Source of the DNA: Acidobacteriota bacterium
Lineage (GTDB): Bacteria; Acidobacteriota; Thermoanaerobaculia; UBA5066; Gp7-AA6
DNA length: 32,253 nucleotides
Direction of reading: 5' to 3'
NCBI GenBank assembly: GCA_020199905.1
Contig: JAIVJS010000007.1
Coordinates: forward strand, 1 to 32,253
The notes under the pieces: model-generated
What the model saw: only the letters and a program-made list of their open reading frames with translations
What the model was told of the DNA's origin: nothing
Database searches by the model: none
Translations under genes and position numbers: made by a program
In this document: piece after piece, positions 1-8,739 of the stretch
How the letters are laid out: each line of letters begins with the position of its first letter
How positions within the stretch are numbered: the first letter of the stretch is position 1

Positions 1-5
1 CCCTG

Positions 6-11
6 TACAAT
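6..11 (+). promoter_or_regulatory. Possible -10 hexamer of the first gene
   Basis: TACAAT matches the TATAAT consensus at five of six positions and sits 8 nt before the TTG start at 20. That would put transcription start at or almost at the start codon. The -35 region lies outside the window. Confidence 0.35.
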
Positions 12-19
12 CGCGCTCC

Positions 20-3000
20 TTGGAAACCGACGTCATTCCACCGCGCGGCCGGGCGGAGCCGTCGAGGGACTTCCCCCTCGGGATCGCCGGCTTCCACTAT
101 CAGGATCTTCACCGCGAGGACCGGCTGGCAGACCTCGACGCGGCCTTCCTGCGCGAGCTGGCCGCGCAGGACGCCGCGCTGGCGGACCGGCTCTCCGCCT
201 ACCGCCGCGATCCGGCGGCGTTCGACCCGCTCTCCCGATCCCGGATTCTGATCGAGGGAGGTCGCGCCGTGGGAGCCTTCGTCGCGCGGCTCTTCGGCGT
301 CGAGCGCGAGTGGCGGGCGCAAATCGAGACCGCGCAGCCCGAGGCGGTTCTCTTCCGTTTCCGGAGGGACTTCGTGCAGCGCCGGGCCGTCAAGGCGGTC
401 CTTCCGCCTCCGGGCTCGCCGCAGGCGAGAGCCCTCGAGGAGAGGGGGAGGGCGATCGAGCGTCTTCTCCACCCGGAGCTGCCGTGGCGGGAAGACCCCG
501 AGCTCGCCACGGCGCGGCTCGGGGCAGGACTGCTCGACCTCGAGGCGGACTTTCTCGCGGCTCTCCGGCAGAAGAAGCTCCCGGAGGTTCCGACGACCGC
601 GCGCCTTCGCGCCGCCGAGCTCGCCCGCCGCGCCGCCCAGCTGCCCCCCGAGGCGGGGCTCCCCCCCGCCGGCGAGGGCGACGAAGGCCTGCTCTCCTTC
701 CTCGAGTCGCTCGTCGCGACCTATGCCGCCTGGACGAACCTCCAGCGGACGGACCCCGTCCTCAAACGGGCCGTGCGGGAGTGGGCGAGCCTCCGGCTCC
801 CGGAGCCTCTGAACTACTCGGCGCTCGTCGAGACGGAACGGCCCAACCCCGCCCTCCCCGAAGAACGCGTGGGACCGCATCACCGGCGGCGACTGCGCGA
901 CGGATTCGGCCTGACCGACCCGCGGATGACCCTTCGGGAGGTCCTCGGCGAAACCCACTACTGCCTCCTCTGTCACGAGCGCGAGAAGGACTCCTGCTCG
1001 AAGGGCTTTTTCGACACGAAGACGGACACGTTCCAGAAAAACCCCCTCGGAGTTCCGCTCTCGGGCTGCCCGCTCGACGAGAAGGTCTCCGAGATGCACG
1101 CGCTGCGGCGCGACGGAGACTCGATCGGCGCCCTCGCTCTGGTCTGCATCGACAACCCGATGTGCCCCGGAACGGGACACCGCATCTGCAACGACTGCAT
1201 GAAGGGGTGCATCTTCCAGAAGCAGGAGCCCGTCAACATCCCGCAGATCGAGACGGGGGTTCTCACCGACGTCCTGGCGCTCCCCTGGGGCGTCGAGATC
1301 TACGGCCTCTTCACGCGGTGGAATCCCCTGTCGCCGCCGCGGCCGCACGCGCTCGCCTACAACGGCCGCAAGGTCCTCGTCGTCGGCCTCGGCCCGGCGG
1401 GTTACACACTCGCCCACTACCTCTTGAACGAGGGCTTCGGCGTCGTCGGCATCGACGGCCTGAAGATCGAGCCCCTCCCCGCCGACTGGACGGGCGCCGA
1501 CGGGGGGGGCGTCCGGCCGATCCGGGACTGGTCGGAGATCGAGAGACCCCTCGACCGGAGGCCGCTCGCCGGATTCGGCGGCGTCTCGGAGTACGGCATC
1601 ACCGTCCGTTGGGACAAGAACTTCCTGACCCTGATTCACCTGACGCTCTCCCGCCGGCGGCGTTTCCTGGCTCTGGGCGGCGTCCGGTTCGGAGGCACGC
1701 TGACGGCGGAGCAGGCGTTCGACCAGGGGTTCCATCACATCGCGATCGCGGCGGGCGCGGGGCGACCCACCATCATCGGGATGAAGAACAACCTCGTCCG
1801 GGGGGTGAGAAAGGCCTCCGATTTTCTGATGGCCCTCCAGCTGACGGGGGCCTTCAAGGAGGAGGCGATCGCCAACCTGCAGGCGGAGCTGCCAGCCCTG
1901 GTCATCGGCGGGGGGCTGACGGCGATCGACACGGCGACGGAGCTGCTGGCGTACTACCCGATCCAGGTCGAAAAAGTGCTCTCGCGCTACGAATCGCTGG
2001 TCGCGGAGCGCGGCGAGGTGGCCGTTCGCACGCCATTCGACGCGGAAGAGCGCGACATCCTGGACCGCCTTCTCCAGCACGGCACCGCGATCCGCCGCGA
2101 GCGGGAGCGCGCGCGCCTCGCCGGCGAAGCGCCAGACTTCGCGCGGCTGTGCCGGCAGTGGGGCGGCGTCTCGATCGTCTACCGGCGCGCCATGGAAGAG
2201 TCGCCCGCGTACCGGCTGAACCACGAGGAGATCATCAAGGCGTTCGAGGAGGGGATCTCCTTCATCGAGGGGCTCGAGCCGGTGGAGGCGATCGCGGACG
2301 GCCACGGCCATCTCCAGTCCGTCCGCTTCCGCCGGTCGGGCGAAGGCGACGTCGTCGAGATCCCCGCGCGGTCCTGCCTCGTGGCCGCCGGGACGACGCC
2401 GAACATCACATACGAGAAAGAATGGCCGGGGACGTTCAAGATGGACCAGCGGAGGAGGTTCTTCCTTCCGCACCGCGCGGTTTCCGACGGCGCGGGAGGC
2501 TGGCGGCTCGAGCCCGCGGCCTCGGACGACCAGGGCGCGTTCTTCACCGGCTACGCGCGCGGAGGGCGGTTCATCAGCTTCTTCGGCGACAACCACCCCG
2601 CGTACAACGGCAACGTGGTGAAGGCCATGGCGTCGGCCAAGTACGGATACCGGCCGGTGACGGACGTCCTGGGCGGTCCCGCTCCGGGAGCCAGCGTGCC
2701 GGCCGCGCCGCTCTCCGACTGGGAGGATTTCCAGGGCCGGATGGCCGACCTGCTGACGGCGCGAGTGCACGAGGTGCGGCGGCTGACGCCGGCGATCGTC
2801 GAGGTCGTCGTACGGGCTCCGGCCGCCGCGGCCAATTTCCAGCCGGGCCAGTTTTTCCGCCTTCAGAACCTCGAGGCCGTCGCGCCCGTGGCGGGCGGCT
2901 CTCCCCTGCTGATCGAGCCCCTCGCGCTGACCGGCGCGTGGGTCGACGCCGGCCGGGGGCTTCTCTCGATGATCGCCCTCGAGCTCGGGGGCTCATCGCG

Positions 3001-3730
3001 GCTGTGCGGCGCCCTGCGGCCGGGCGAGCCGGTTCTCGTGATGGGGCCGACCGGCAGCGCGACCGAGCTACCGGAGAACGGCACCGTCCTGCTCTGCGGC
3101 GGCGGGCTCGGCAACGCGGTCCTGTTCTCGATCGGGAAGAAGGCGAGGCAGCTCGGGAACCGGGTCCTCTACTTCGCGGGATACAAGCGGGCCGAGGACT
3201 TCTACAAGCGGGAGGAGATCGAGGCCGCCGCCGACGTCCTGGTCCTGTCGGTCGATCGCGGCGAGGACATTCCCGCGCGCCGCCCGTCCGACCGGCAGTT
3301 CGTCGGAAACATCATCGAGTCGATGCTCGCCTACGCGACGGGAAAGCTCGGGCCGCAGGAGATCCTCCTGTCCGACGTGGACCGGTTGATCGTGATCGGC
3401 TCGGACCGGATGATGGCCGCGGTGGCCCGGGCGCGCCACGGGGCCCTCGCTCCGCATCTGAACCCGCGGCACATCGGGATCGGATCCATCAACTCCCCGA
3501 TGCAGTGCATGATGAAAGAGGTCTGCGCCCAGTGCCTGCAGAGGCACATCGATCCGGCAACGGGACGGGAGAAGGAGATCGTCTTCTCCTGCTTCAACCA
3601 GGACCAGGCGCTCGACGAGATGGACTGGGACAACCTCGCCGCGCGGCTGCGCCAGAACACCGTCTCGGAAAAGCTGACCAACCTCTGGATCGACCGGCTG
3701 TTTGCCGCGGGCGACGTGGCGAGAATCTGA
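20..3730 (+). CDS. GltD/NfnB-like FAD oxidoreductase fused to PyrK/NfnA-like reductase domain
   Basis: Giant flavoprotein (1236 aa) likely moving electrons between NAD(P)H, flavins and Fe-S clusters in the cytoplasm. Residues 1-300 are not recognised. Around 310-400 is a cysteine-rich segment (YCLLC, DSCSKG, GCPLDEK, NPMCPGTG, CNDCMKGC) like the Fe-S region of GltD-type proteins. A dinucleotide-binding motif (VVGLGPAG) lies near 454 and a second (IGGGLTAIDTA) near 630. From about 915 a ferredoxin-reductase-like domain follows (FQPGQFF, then LLCGGGLGNA), ending in a PyrK-like cysteine group (QCMMKEVCAQC and FSCF, near 1165-1195). The order mirrors NfnL plus NfnS of electron-bifurcating transhydrogenase, but one chain holds both; bifurcation itself is inferred. 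The TTG start is supported by TACAAT 8 nt upstream and lack of a better codon, but no in-frame stop lies between it and the window edge, so the gene may begin earlier. Confidence 0.8.
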   Translation: METDVIPPRGRAEPSRDFPLGIAGFHYQDLHREDRLADLDAAFLRELAAQDAALADRLSAYRRDPAAFDPLSRSRILIEGGRAVGAFVARLFGVEREWRAQIETAQPEAVLFRFRRDFVQRRAVKAVLPPPGSPQARALEERGRAIERLLHPELPWREDPELATARLGAGLLDLEADFLAALRQKKLPEVPTTARLRAAELARRAAQLPPEAGLPPAGEGDEGLLSFLESLVATYAAWTNLQRTDPVLKRAVREWASLRLPEPLNYSALVETERPNPALPEERVGPHHRRRLRDGFGLTDPRMTLREVLGETHYCLLCHEREKDSCSKGFFDTKTDTFQKNPLGVPLSGCPLDEKVSEMHALRRDGDSIGALALVCIDNPMCPGTGHRICNDCMKGCIFQKQEPVNIPQIETGVLTDVLALPWGVEIYGLFTRWNPLSPPRPHALAYNGRKVLVVGLGPAGYTLAHYLLNEGFGVVGIDGLKIEPLPADWTGADGGGVRPIRDWSEIERPLDRRPLAGFGGVSEYGITVRWDKNFLTLIHLTLSRRRRFLALGGVRFGGTLTAEQAFDQGFHHIAIAAGAGRPTIIGMKNNLVRGVRKASDFLMALQLTGAFKEEAIANLQAELPALVIGGGLTAIDTATELLAYYPIQVEKVLSRYESLVAERGEVAVRTPFDAEERDILDRLLQHGTAIRRERERARLAGEAPDFARLCRQWGGVSIVYRRAMEESPAYRLNHEEIIKAFEEGISFIEGLEPVEAIADGHGHLQSVRFRRSGEGDVVEIPARSCLVAAGTTPNITYEKEWPGTFKMDQRRRFFLPHRAVSDGAGGWRLEPAASDDQGAFFTGYARGGRFISFFGDNHPAYNGNVVKAMASAKYGYRPVTDVLGGPAPGASVPAAPLSDWEDFQGRMADLLTARVHEVRRLTPAIVEVVVRAPAAAANFQPGQFFRLQNLEAVAPVAGGSPLLIEPLALTGAWVDAGRGLLSMIALELGGSSRLCGALRPGEPVLVMGPTGSATELPENGTVLLCGGGLGNAVLFSIGKKARQLGNRVLYFAGYKRAEDFYKREEIEAAADVLVLSVDRGEDIPARRPSDRQFVGNIIESMLAYATGKLGPQEILLSDVDRLIVIGSDRMMAAVARARHGALAPHLNPRHIGIGSINSPMQCMMKEVCAQCLQRHIDPATGREKEIVFSCFNQDQALDEMDWDNLAARLRQNTVSEKLTNLWIDRLFAAGDVARI

Positions 3731-3732
3731 AA

Positions 3733-3767
3733 AGCTGTCAGCTCTCAGCCGTCAGCTCTCAGCCGTA
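3733..3767. repeat. 7-bp tandem repeat array, AGCTCTC family
   Basis: Five imperfect heptamers: AGCTGTC, AGCTCTC, AGCCGTC, AGCTCTC, AGCCGTA. The array begins 2 nt after the preceding stop codon, between convergent genes. Its first 18 nt recur exactly at 20911-20928. Confidence 0.85.
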
Positions 3768-3780
3768 GGGGAGAAGACGT

Positions 3781-3801
3781 CCGCCTCCCGCCTCCCGCTT
3801 A
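3781..3801. repeat. 7-bp tandem repeat, CCGCCTC family
   Basis: Heptamers CCGCCTC, CCGCCTC, CCGCTTA. The last unit supplies the TAA stop codon (3799-3801, minus strand) of the M23 peptidase gene. Confidence 0.65.
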
Positions 3802-4854
3802 AGGAACGTTCGCCAGGAACAGCAGATACGGATTGATCGCCAGGCCCTTCCGGAAGTTCGCCGTGTCTTCCGGGACCCGGGTGATCGAAAAGTGCAGGTG
3901 CGGGCCGCCGATGACGTGACCGGTCGAGCCCACGTACCCGATCACCTCTCCCTTGCGGACGCGCTTGCCGCTCTCGATTCCGTCGGCGTAGCGGGACAGG
4001 TGGCAGTAGAAGAGGAGGTACTGTCCCGTCGAGTCCTTCTGGTAGATGGCGTTGCCGCCGCGCCGCTCCTTGGAGATCCGCGTGATCTCTCCGTCGGTCG
4101 TGGCGAGGATGGGGGTCCCCCTCGGAGCGCCGATGTCGATCGCCAGGTGCCGGGCGTGGCTGCCGCGCGACGCCAGGAACGAATCCTGGAGACGCTTCGC
4201 ATCCACCCCTTCAACCGGGATCAGGAAGCTTTCCGAGATCAGAGAGGTCAGATCGACGTCGGAAGGCCGGACCTCGGATTCGCCCGACTTGGGCCGCAGA
4301 AACGACTTCAACTTTCGCGCGATCCGGGTGAGGCTCGCGCCCGCGCCGGCCTTCGCCGGCTCCGCCGTCGCCACGGGGTCCTCGGTGAGCTCCGCGGACT
4401 CGGCGCCCTGGTCTTCCGGGCCGTCCGTCGCCGCCCGGTGCATGTGGGCTTCGAGGACGAGGTCCTGCGGGTCGCACGGTGCGGGGGGGTAATTCTGCGG
4501 CTCCGGCAGGACGGCTCCGGGCGGAAGGGCGAGAGCGGCGGCCGTTGCGGCCGGAGCCGGCGGCGCCGGGCTGCCGCGCTCGACGATCACCCGCCCTTCG
4601 GCATTCTGGTGGATGACGGTCTTCTCGCGGGCCCTCTTCCGAGCCGCCCGGCTGCGCGCGCGGGCAGGATGACGGCGCGACGCGCCGGCGGCGGCCGCCC
4701 GGGAATGCCGGCTGACCGAGGGATGCCGGGCGTCCGTCGCGGCGTTCGGTGTTTTGTGTTTCGGGTGGTGTCTGCGGGCTTCGGCGGGTTGGGAAACGGC
4801 GATCGAAAGGATGGCGGCCAATGCAGCCGCCTGGGCGAGGGGGACCTTTTGCAT
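3799..4854 (-). CDS. Secreted M23 (LytM) family metallopeptidase
   Basis: Probable peptidoglycan endopeptidase acting in the periplasm, 351 aa. A signal peptide is visible (MQKVPLAQ, then an Ala-rich core, AEA cleavage-like site near 27), followed by a very basic Arg/His/Ala-rich stretch and an Ala/Pro-rich linker to about 120. The C-terminal 130 residues carry the LytM zinc signature: HxxxD (HLAID, near 233) and HxH (PHLHF, near 318), with the usual GNAIYQKD and HLSRYADG core strands. The catalytic ligands look intact, so an active enzyme is likely rather than an EnvC/NlpD-type activator. No Shine-Dalgarno precedes the ATG; instead a promoter-like pair ends 7 nt before it. The stop codon lies inside a heptamer repeat. 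The basic N-terminal stretch may bind wall polymers, which is inference. Confidence 0.85.
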   Translation of the reverse strand: MQKVPLAQAAALAAILSIAVSQPAEARRHHPKHKTPNAATDARHPSVSRHSRAAAAGASRRHPARARSRAARKRAREKTVIHQNAEGRVIVERGSPAPPAPAATAAALALPPGAVLPEPQNYPPAPCDPQDLVLEAHMHRAATDGPEDQGAESAELTEDPVATAEPAKAGAGASLTRIARKLKSFLRPKSGESEVRPSDVDLTSLISESFLIPVEGVDAKRLQDSFLASRGSHARHLAIDIGAPRGTPILATTDGEITRISKERRGGNAIYQKDSTGQYLLFYCHLSRYADGIESGKRVRKGEVIGYVGSTGHVIGGPHLHFSITRVPEDTANFRKGLAINPYLLFLANVP

Positions 4855-4886
4855 GAGAGCGATTATTCAGGACGCGGACGACGCGG
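4855..4886 (-). promoter_or_regulatory. Promoter of the M23 peptidase gene, leaderless-like
   Basis: On the minus strand a -35-like TTGACC is followed after 18 nt by AATAAT (five of six to TATAAT), which stands 7 nt before the ATG. Transcription would start at about the first base of the start codon. Confidence 0.5.
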
Positions 4887-5035
4887 GTCAAGGAAAAAAG
4901 CCCTTGCGGCTCAATTGTTTATGTCAAAAAAGCATAGAAATTCTGGCACGGAAACATCGCTGGTCCAAGGACTTAAACGCCGCGCCATTGTGCGCCGCTC
5001 ATCGTGGGACGATTGCTCCCGGTCGACGACGGCCT

Positions 5036-5076
5036 GATCGGAATCGGAGCCCGGAAAGCCCCTCCGAAACCCGATC
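5036..5076 (-). terminator. Two-step stem-loop just after efp
   Basis: Outer arms GATCGG/CCGATC and inner arms TCGGAG/CTCCGA enclose a 12-nt loop. The structure starts 8 nt past the efp stop codon. No T-run follows, so it may be a 3'-end stabiliser or a weak terminator. The rest of the 4855-5084 spacer holds the M23 promoter and nothing else recognised. Confidence 0.5.
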
Positions 5077-5084
5077 TCAGCCCT

Positions 5085-5645
5085 TCAGGCACGCTCCAGG
5101 TAGGAGTCGTCGCGCGTGTCGATCTTGACCGTCGTCCCCGCCTCGATGAATTGCGGGACCATGACCTCGAGGCCGGTCTCGAGGATGGCCGGCTTGTAAG
5201 AAGCCGAGGCCGTGGCCCCCTTCATCCCCGGCGAGGTCTCCGTCACCTTCAGGTTGACCGTGTTCGGGAGCTCGATTCCGACGGGGTTCTCCTCGTAAAA
5301 ATCCACGTGGATCACGGTATTGGGCAGGAGGTATTTCATCTGCTCTCCGATGACCTCGTCGGAAAGGGTGATCTGGTCGTAGTTTCCCTGGTCCATGAAG
5401 TGGTGCCCCGCGGAGTCCGAGTAGAGGTACTCCATCTCCTTCTCGTCCAGAGAGGCCTTTTCGACCCGGTCGGTCGACCCGAAACGATGCTCGGTCATGG
5501 AACCGTTGCGGAGGTTGCGCATCTTGACCTGGACGAACCCGCGCAAGTTTCCGGGGGTCTTGTGGACCATCCCGTGGACCCGGTGGAGCTCGCCGTTGTA
5601 GATGACGAGGGTCCCGGCTCGAATCTGGGTCGCTGGAATCATCAT
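5085..5645 (-). CDS. efp: Translation elongation factor P
   Basis: EF-P binds the ribosome between the P and E sites and relieves stalling at proline runs. Length 186 aa is standard and the three OB/KOW-like domains are complete, including the C-terminal signature TSPGMKGATASAS. The tip loop reads KTPGNLRGF (residues 29-37). Aligned with E. coli KPGKGQAF, residue 33 is Asn where the beta-lysylated Lys34 would be, so the EpmA-type modification site is absent. The first ATG is chosen because GGTGAG lies 5 nt upstream. The gene stands alone between an SGNH hydrolase gene and the M23 gene on the same strand, with a stem-loop on each side. Confidence 0.96.
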   Translation of the reverse strand: MMIPATQIRAGTLVIYNGELHRVHGMVHKTPGNLRGFVQVKMRNLRNGSMTEHRFGSTDRVEKASLDEKEMEYLYSDSAGHHFMDQGNYDQITLSDEVIGEQMKYLLPNTVIHVDFYEENPVGIELPNTVNLKVTETSPGMKGATASASYKPAILETGLEVMVPQFIEAGTTVKIDTRDDSYLERA

Positions 5646-5728
5646 GGAGTCTCACCCCGCAAAAAGACGGCGAAATCTAACAGAGTGAGCGGACTTCGTC
5701 CAGCATTGGCGCTGGCGGTGCGGGGACC

Positions 5729-5758
5729 TCCCTCTCCCCCGCGGCGGGGGGAGAGGGG
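5729..5758. repeat. GC-rich REP-like palindrome
   Basis: CTCTCCCCCGC and a near-complementary arm with one extra G form a compact hairpin between the SGNH gene stop and efp. It resembles the intergenic CCTCTCCC/GGGAGAGG palindromes scattered through many bacterial genomes. It could also end transcription of the FadL-SGNH unit. Confidence 0.5.
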
Positions 5759-5787
5759 TTTGGGGTGAGGGGGTCGGCTCCTGTCCG

Positions 5788-7302
5788 CTACAGCCGCTTT
5801 CGAGGCACTCGGATGACCCGGCTCCGATCGACCGGCGCGGCGCGCTCGACTGCCGCCGCGGGCTCCGCCGGGAAAACGAGCTCGAACGACTCCTCCTGGA
5901 ACGGGAAGGAACGGAAGAATCCTCGCCACATCTCTTCGGTGAAGTCCACGCTCGCCGCCGGACCGATCGCACCCGTCGTCCCCGGCGCCGGGACATCCGG
6001 TGTGAACAGGGCGGTCGCGATGTTCGGGCGCTCCAGGTTGGTTCCGTAGGAGGCGTTGATGAACTGGATGAGCTCGTCTGAAAGGATCGTGTAGCCGATG
6101 TTCGACATGTGAACCGCCTCGCCGTAGGCGAACATCCCGCCCGTCACAAACGACGTCGAGATGTGGATCCCGGCGTACGTCCGCCCGTTCACGATCAGAT
6201 CCTGCGAGAGCGCGTAGAAATCGAAATACTTGAAGCCGTTCGCCTCGGCGGCCGACTTGATGACCGCGTTCATGTCGCGGACCCTCTGGTCGATGGCGAT
6301 CACCTCGTCCGGGTACAGAACGACGCCGATGGTCACCGTCGCCGGCGGCGTGAAGGATCCGTCGGGGAGCCCGAAGTCGCATTTCGGCAGCGTCGCGTCC
6401 ACGCTGCACGGGATCCCGAACCCGAGCGCGAGGAGCGATTTGCCGCCGAGCGCCGCCTGGGGCGCGCTCGCCCCGAGCGTGACCTCGGTTCCCGGCGGAA
6501 GCGGACAGACCTTCCCGCCCGGGCCGACCTTGCAGCGGGGATCCCCGGTGTCGCGGGTGCCGTAGAGGGGAATGACGTTGCCGGCGGCGTCCCGCACCGG
6601 CTGGCGGGTCTTTGGATCGACGACGTAGTAGGGAATCGTGGAGGCGAGCGGGATGAATCGGGGATCCGGCGTTCCGAGGAACACGCCCGTCCGGCCGGAC
6701 GCCTTCAGCGCGGCCGCGACCGCATTGTATTTCGCCGTGAACAGCGCCAGCGGCGTGGCCGTGACGCCGTCCTGCAGGAACCCGGCGCCGCCGGCCGTCA
6801 GGATGTCGTTGCCGATGATCCCGAGAGTGATGAACGTGGGATTCAAGCCGAGGGCCTGGTTCAACTGCGTGCCGCGGCCGCGCAGGATCAGGTCGGCGAT
6901 TCCCCCGTTGTCCGTCGTCTTGTCCGAGACGTCCGCGATCTTGTACCCGGGCACCGAGAGGTTGTCATAGGACCGGGCGAGCGCGGCGTTCGTGGGCGCT
7001 CCGGTGTTCTTCGAGATCGGGCCGAAGGTCGGCGTCAGGCTGGTGATCTGGTTGCAGGTCGGAATTCCCGGATCGGACACCGTGGGCTGCTGGAAATCGG
7101 TGATCCCGAACGAACGCGCCAGCTGGGCCGGGTAGGAAAATCGCTGTTCCCGGACGACGAGACAGCCCGAACCGTAGCCGGCCCCGTAGCTGTCGCCCAG
7201 CGCCACGTACTTGCTGAAGTTCGGCGCCTGGGCCGCCGCGCCGACCGCCCAGAGCCCCGCGACGGCCGCGATGCCCGCGAGCCGCAAAAGAGATCTCTTC
7301 AT
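5788..7302 (-). CDS. Secreted SGNH/GDSL hydrolase (lipase/esterase)
   Basis: Predicted exported ester hydrolase, 504 aa. A signal peptide covers about 1-25 (MKRSLLRLAG, then VGAAAQA). Block I is ALGDSYGAGYGSG with nucleophile Ser38; the oxyanion Asn lies in GIIGND; the catalytic His398 is in AVHMSNIGY, where the usual Asp of DxxH is replaced by Glu. A 70-residue insert rich in Pro, Gly and paired Cys lies mid-protein, and a 60-residue tail ends in basic residues (RVPRKRL). The start is the second of two close ATGs because GGAGAG precedes it; the first ATG (7314) would add four residues. The upstream FadL gene ends 2-14 nt away, so the two are almost certainly cotranscribed: the hydrolase may release acyl chains that the channel imports (inference). 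Substrate unknown. Confidence 0.8.
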   Translation of the reverse strand: MKRSLLRLAGIAAVAGLWAVGAAAQAPNFSKYVALGDSYGAGYGSGCLVVREQRFSYPAQLARSFGITDFQQPTVSDPGIPTCNQITSLTPTFGPISKNTGAPTNAALARSYDNLSVPGYKIADVSDKTTDNGGIADLILRGRGTQLNQALGLNPTFITLGIIGNDILTAGGAGFLQDGVTATPLALFTAKYNAVAAALKASGRTGVFLGTPDPRFIPLASTIPYYVVDPKTRQPVRDAAGNVIPLYGTRDTGDPRCKVGPGGKVCPLPPGTEVTLGASAPQAALGGKSLLALGFGIPCSVDATLPKCDFGLPDGSFTPPATVTIGVVLYPDEVIAIDQRVRDMNAVIKSAAEANGFKYFDFYALSQDLIVNGRTYAGIHISTSFVTGGMFAYGEAVHMSNIGYTILSDELIQFINASYGTNLERPNIATALFTPDVPAPGTTGAIGPAASVDFTEEMWRGFFRSFPFQEESFELVFPAEPAAAVERAAPVDRSRVIRVPRKRL

Positions 7303-7316
7303 CGTGCTCTCCATGG

Positions 7317-8621
7317 TTAGAACGCCACTCGGAGGCTGAACGCAAAGACGTTCACGGCTTCCTTGAAAGTCCCGTAGAAGTTGTCGTTCGAATGGCCGCG
7401 GTTGTTGCGGTCGTGGACCTTCAGATACAGGTCGGAGACGTCGATGCCCCACCGATCCGTGCCGAAACCGAAGCCGAGCGAGTACCCGTCTCGGTCGTTG
7501 TCGGCGAGCAGCGGGCCGATGTCTTCGGTCGGCATCGGGGTCTTGTCGCGGTAGTAGCCCGCGCGGAAGGCCATCGCGCCGAACTTCTTCTGAAGACCGA
7601 TCCGATACGCCCAGGAGTTGCGCCACTCGTCGTCCCGGTGAAGGTCCCGGCCCGGCAGGTCCGGAAAGTGGATGTCGAGCGACTTGAAGCTCGTCCACTG
7701 GGTCCAGTCCGCTTCGAGCGACACGAGGAAGTCGCCGGGGAAAGTGAACGCGGTTCCCAGATTGAGAGTGGCCGGGAACTCGATCTTCGTCTGGACGGGG
7801 TGCGAGCCCCGCGGAATCTGCGGGGCGACGAGCGCGTCGAAGGGCGTGCCCGTCAGGCGTTGCTCGAAGTTGGCCGTCCCTTCGTAGTCGATCTTGATGC
7901 GGCTGCGATAGGCGGCTCCGACGGAGAACTGCGGAATGGGCTTGAACAGGACACCGGCGTTCCATCCCCAGCCGTGGTTGTCCTGAATCTTGCTGTTTAA
8001 CTTGACATGCGCGACGTCGACGACCGAGTTGGTCAGGGGATTGATCGCCGCGTTGTTGCGCTCGAGCTGAACTTTGGAGAACCGGTAGTCCGCTCCGACG
8101 GCCACCGAGAAGGTGGGTGTCGCCTGGAACGAGAAGACCGGGTTTATGTCCACCGTCTGGATGACTGCGTTCTGCGACACGAAGCGTCCGCTGAACGTCT
8201 CGGGGTTGTCCCAGCGGAATCCCAGGCCATAAGGCGAGTTGATGCCGAGGCCGAAGTTGAGCTCGTTGGTCAGCGGAACCACCGCGTAGACGTTGGGGAC
8301 CACGAACGTCGTGCTGTGCTGCTTCTCCGAGACCCCGTTGCCCGGGTAGGGATTCGAGCCTTCGAAGTCGCCCTTGACCTTGGTCAGGAACTCGGCGCCG
8401 ATCTGCGCCTCGAAGTGCTTCTGCCAGCCGAGCCCCGCGGGGTTGTAGAAGATCGCGGAGGGATCATCGGCGACCGCGGTGAAGGCGAGGCCCATGCCCG
8501 TGGCCTTCGCGCCCTGCGTCATGACCTGGAATCCGGCGGGGAAGGCGGGGACGGCGGCGAGGAAGGCGGCGAGGGCGAGGGGAAGGGAGATCCGATTCAA
8601 TCGGAATCGGGGTCTTTTCAC
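7317..8621 (-). CDS. FadL/TodX family outer-membrane transport protein
   Basis: Beta-barrel channel for hydrophobic molecules such as long-chain fatty acids, 434 aa, the family's normal length. The signal peptide (RLNRISLPLALAAFLAAV) is followed by the FadL N-terminal plug signature GFQVMTQGAKATGMG, then AFTAVADDPSAIFYNPAGLG. Alternating barrel strands follow and the chain ends in Phe (SLRVAF), as outer-membrane proteins do. The GTG start is chosen because AGAGGAG lies 9 nt upstream and the signal peptide starts there; upstream in-frame codons do not look like protein. First gene of a two-gene unit with the SGNH hydrolase. The actual cargo could be fatty acids, alkanes or aromatics. Confidence 0.88.
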   Translation of the reverse strand: MKRPRFRLNRISLPLALAAFLAAVPAFPAGFQVMTQGAKATGMGLAFTAVADDPSAIFYNPAGLGWQKHFEAQIGAEFLTKVKGDFEGSNPYPGNGVSEKQHSTTFVVPNVYAVVPLTNELNFGLGINSPYGLGFRWDNPETFSGRFVSQNAVIQTVDINPVFSFQATPTFSVAVGADYRFSKVQLERNNAAINPLTNSVVDVAHVKLNSKIQDNHGWGWNAGVLFKPIPQFSVGAAYRSRIKIDYEGTANFEQRLTGTPFDALVAPQIPRGSHPVQTKIEFPATLNLGTAFTFPGDFLVSLEADWTQWTSFKSLDIHFPDLPGRDLHRDDEWRNSWAYRIGLQKKFGAMAFRAGYYRDKTPMPTEDIGPLLADNDRDGYSLGFGFGTDRWGIDVSDLYLKVHDRNNRGHSNDNFYGTFKEAVNVFAFSLRVAF

Positions 8622-8670
8622 GGTTTTGCACTCCTCTGAAGTACTCGCGAAGTGAGCGTGATTCAGGCAA

Positions 8671-8698
8671 TCTTTACCCTCGGCGTACCGAAAGTCAA
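8671..8698 (-). promoter_or_regulatory. Candidate promoter of the FadL-SGNH unit
   Basis: TTGACT (8693-8698) and TAAAGA (8671-8676) on the minus strand are separated by 16 nt. The -10 match is poor (three of six). Transcription would start near 8664, leaving a leader of about 40 nt that contains the AGAGGAG ribosome site. Confidence 0.3.
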
Positions 8699-8739
8699 AG
8701 AACTTCCCGCACGTTCCGCTTCCCATCCGCCGCGCCCGA

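Noticed and set aside
310..3768. Long plus-strand open frame overlapping the first gene
   Set aside because: Arg/Pro/Gly-rich composition with no motifs; a shadow frame of GC-rich coding DNA.
3733..3801. CRISPR array
   Set aside because: The unit is 7 bp with no spacers and no cas genes nearby.
5788..7965. 725-codon version of the SGNH hydrolase frame
   Set aside because: The first 220 residues overlap the FadL gene and lack motifs; a signal peptide and ribosome site place the start at 7302.
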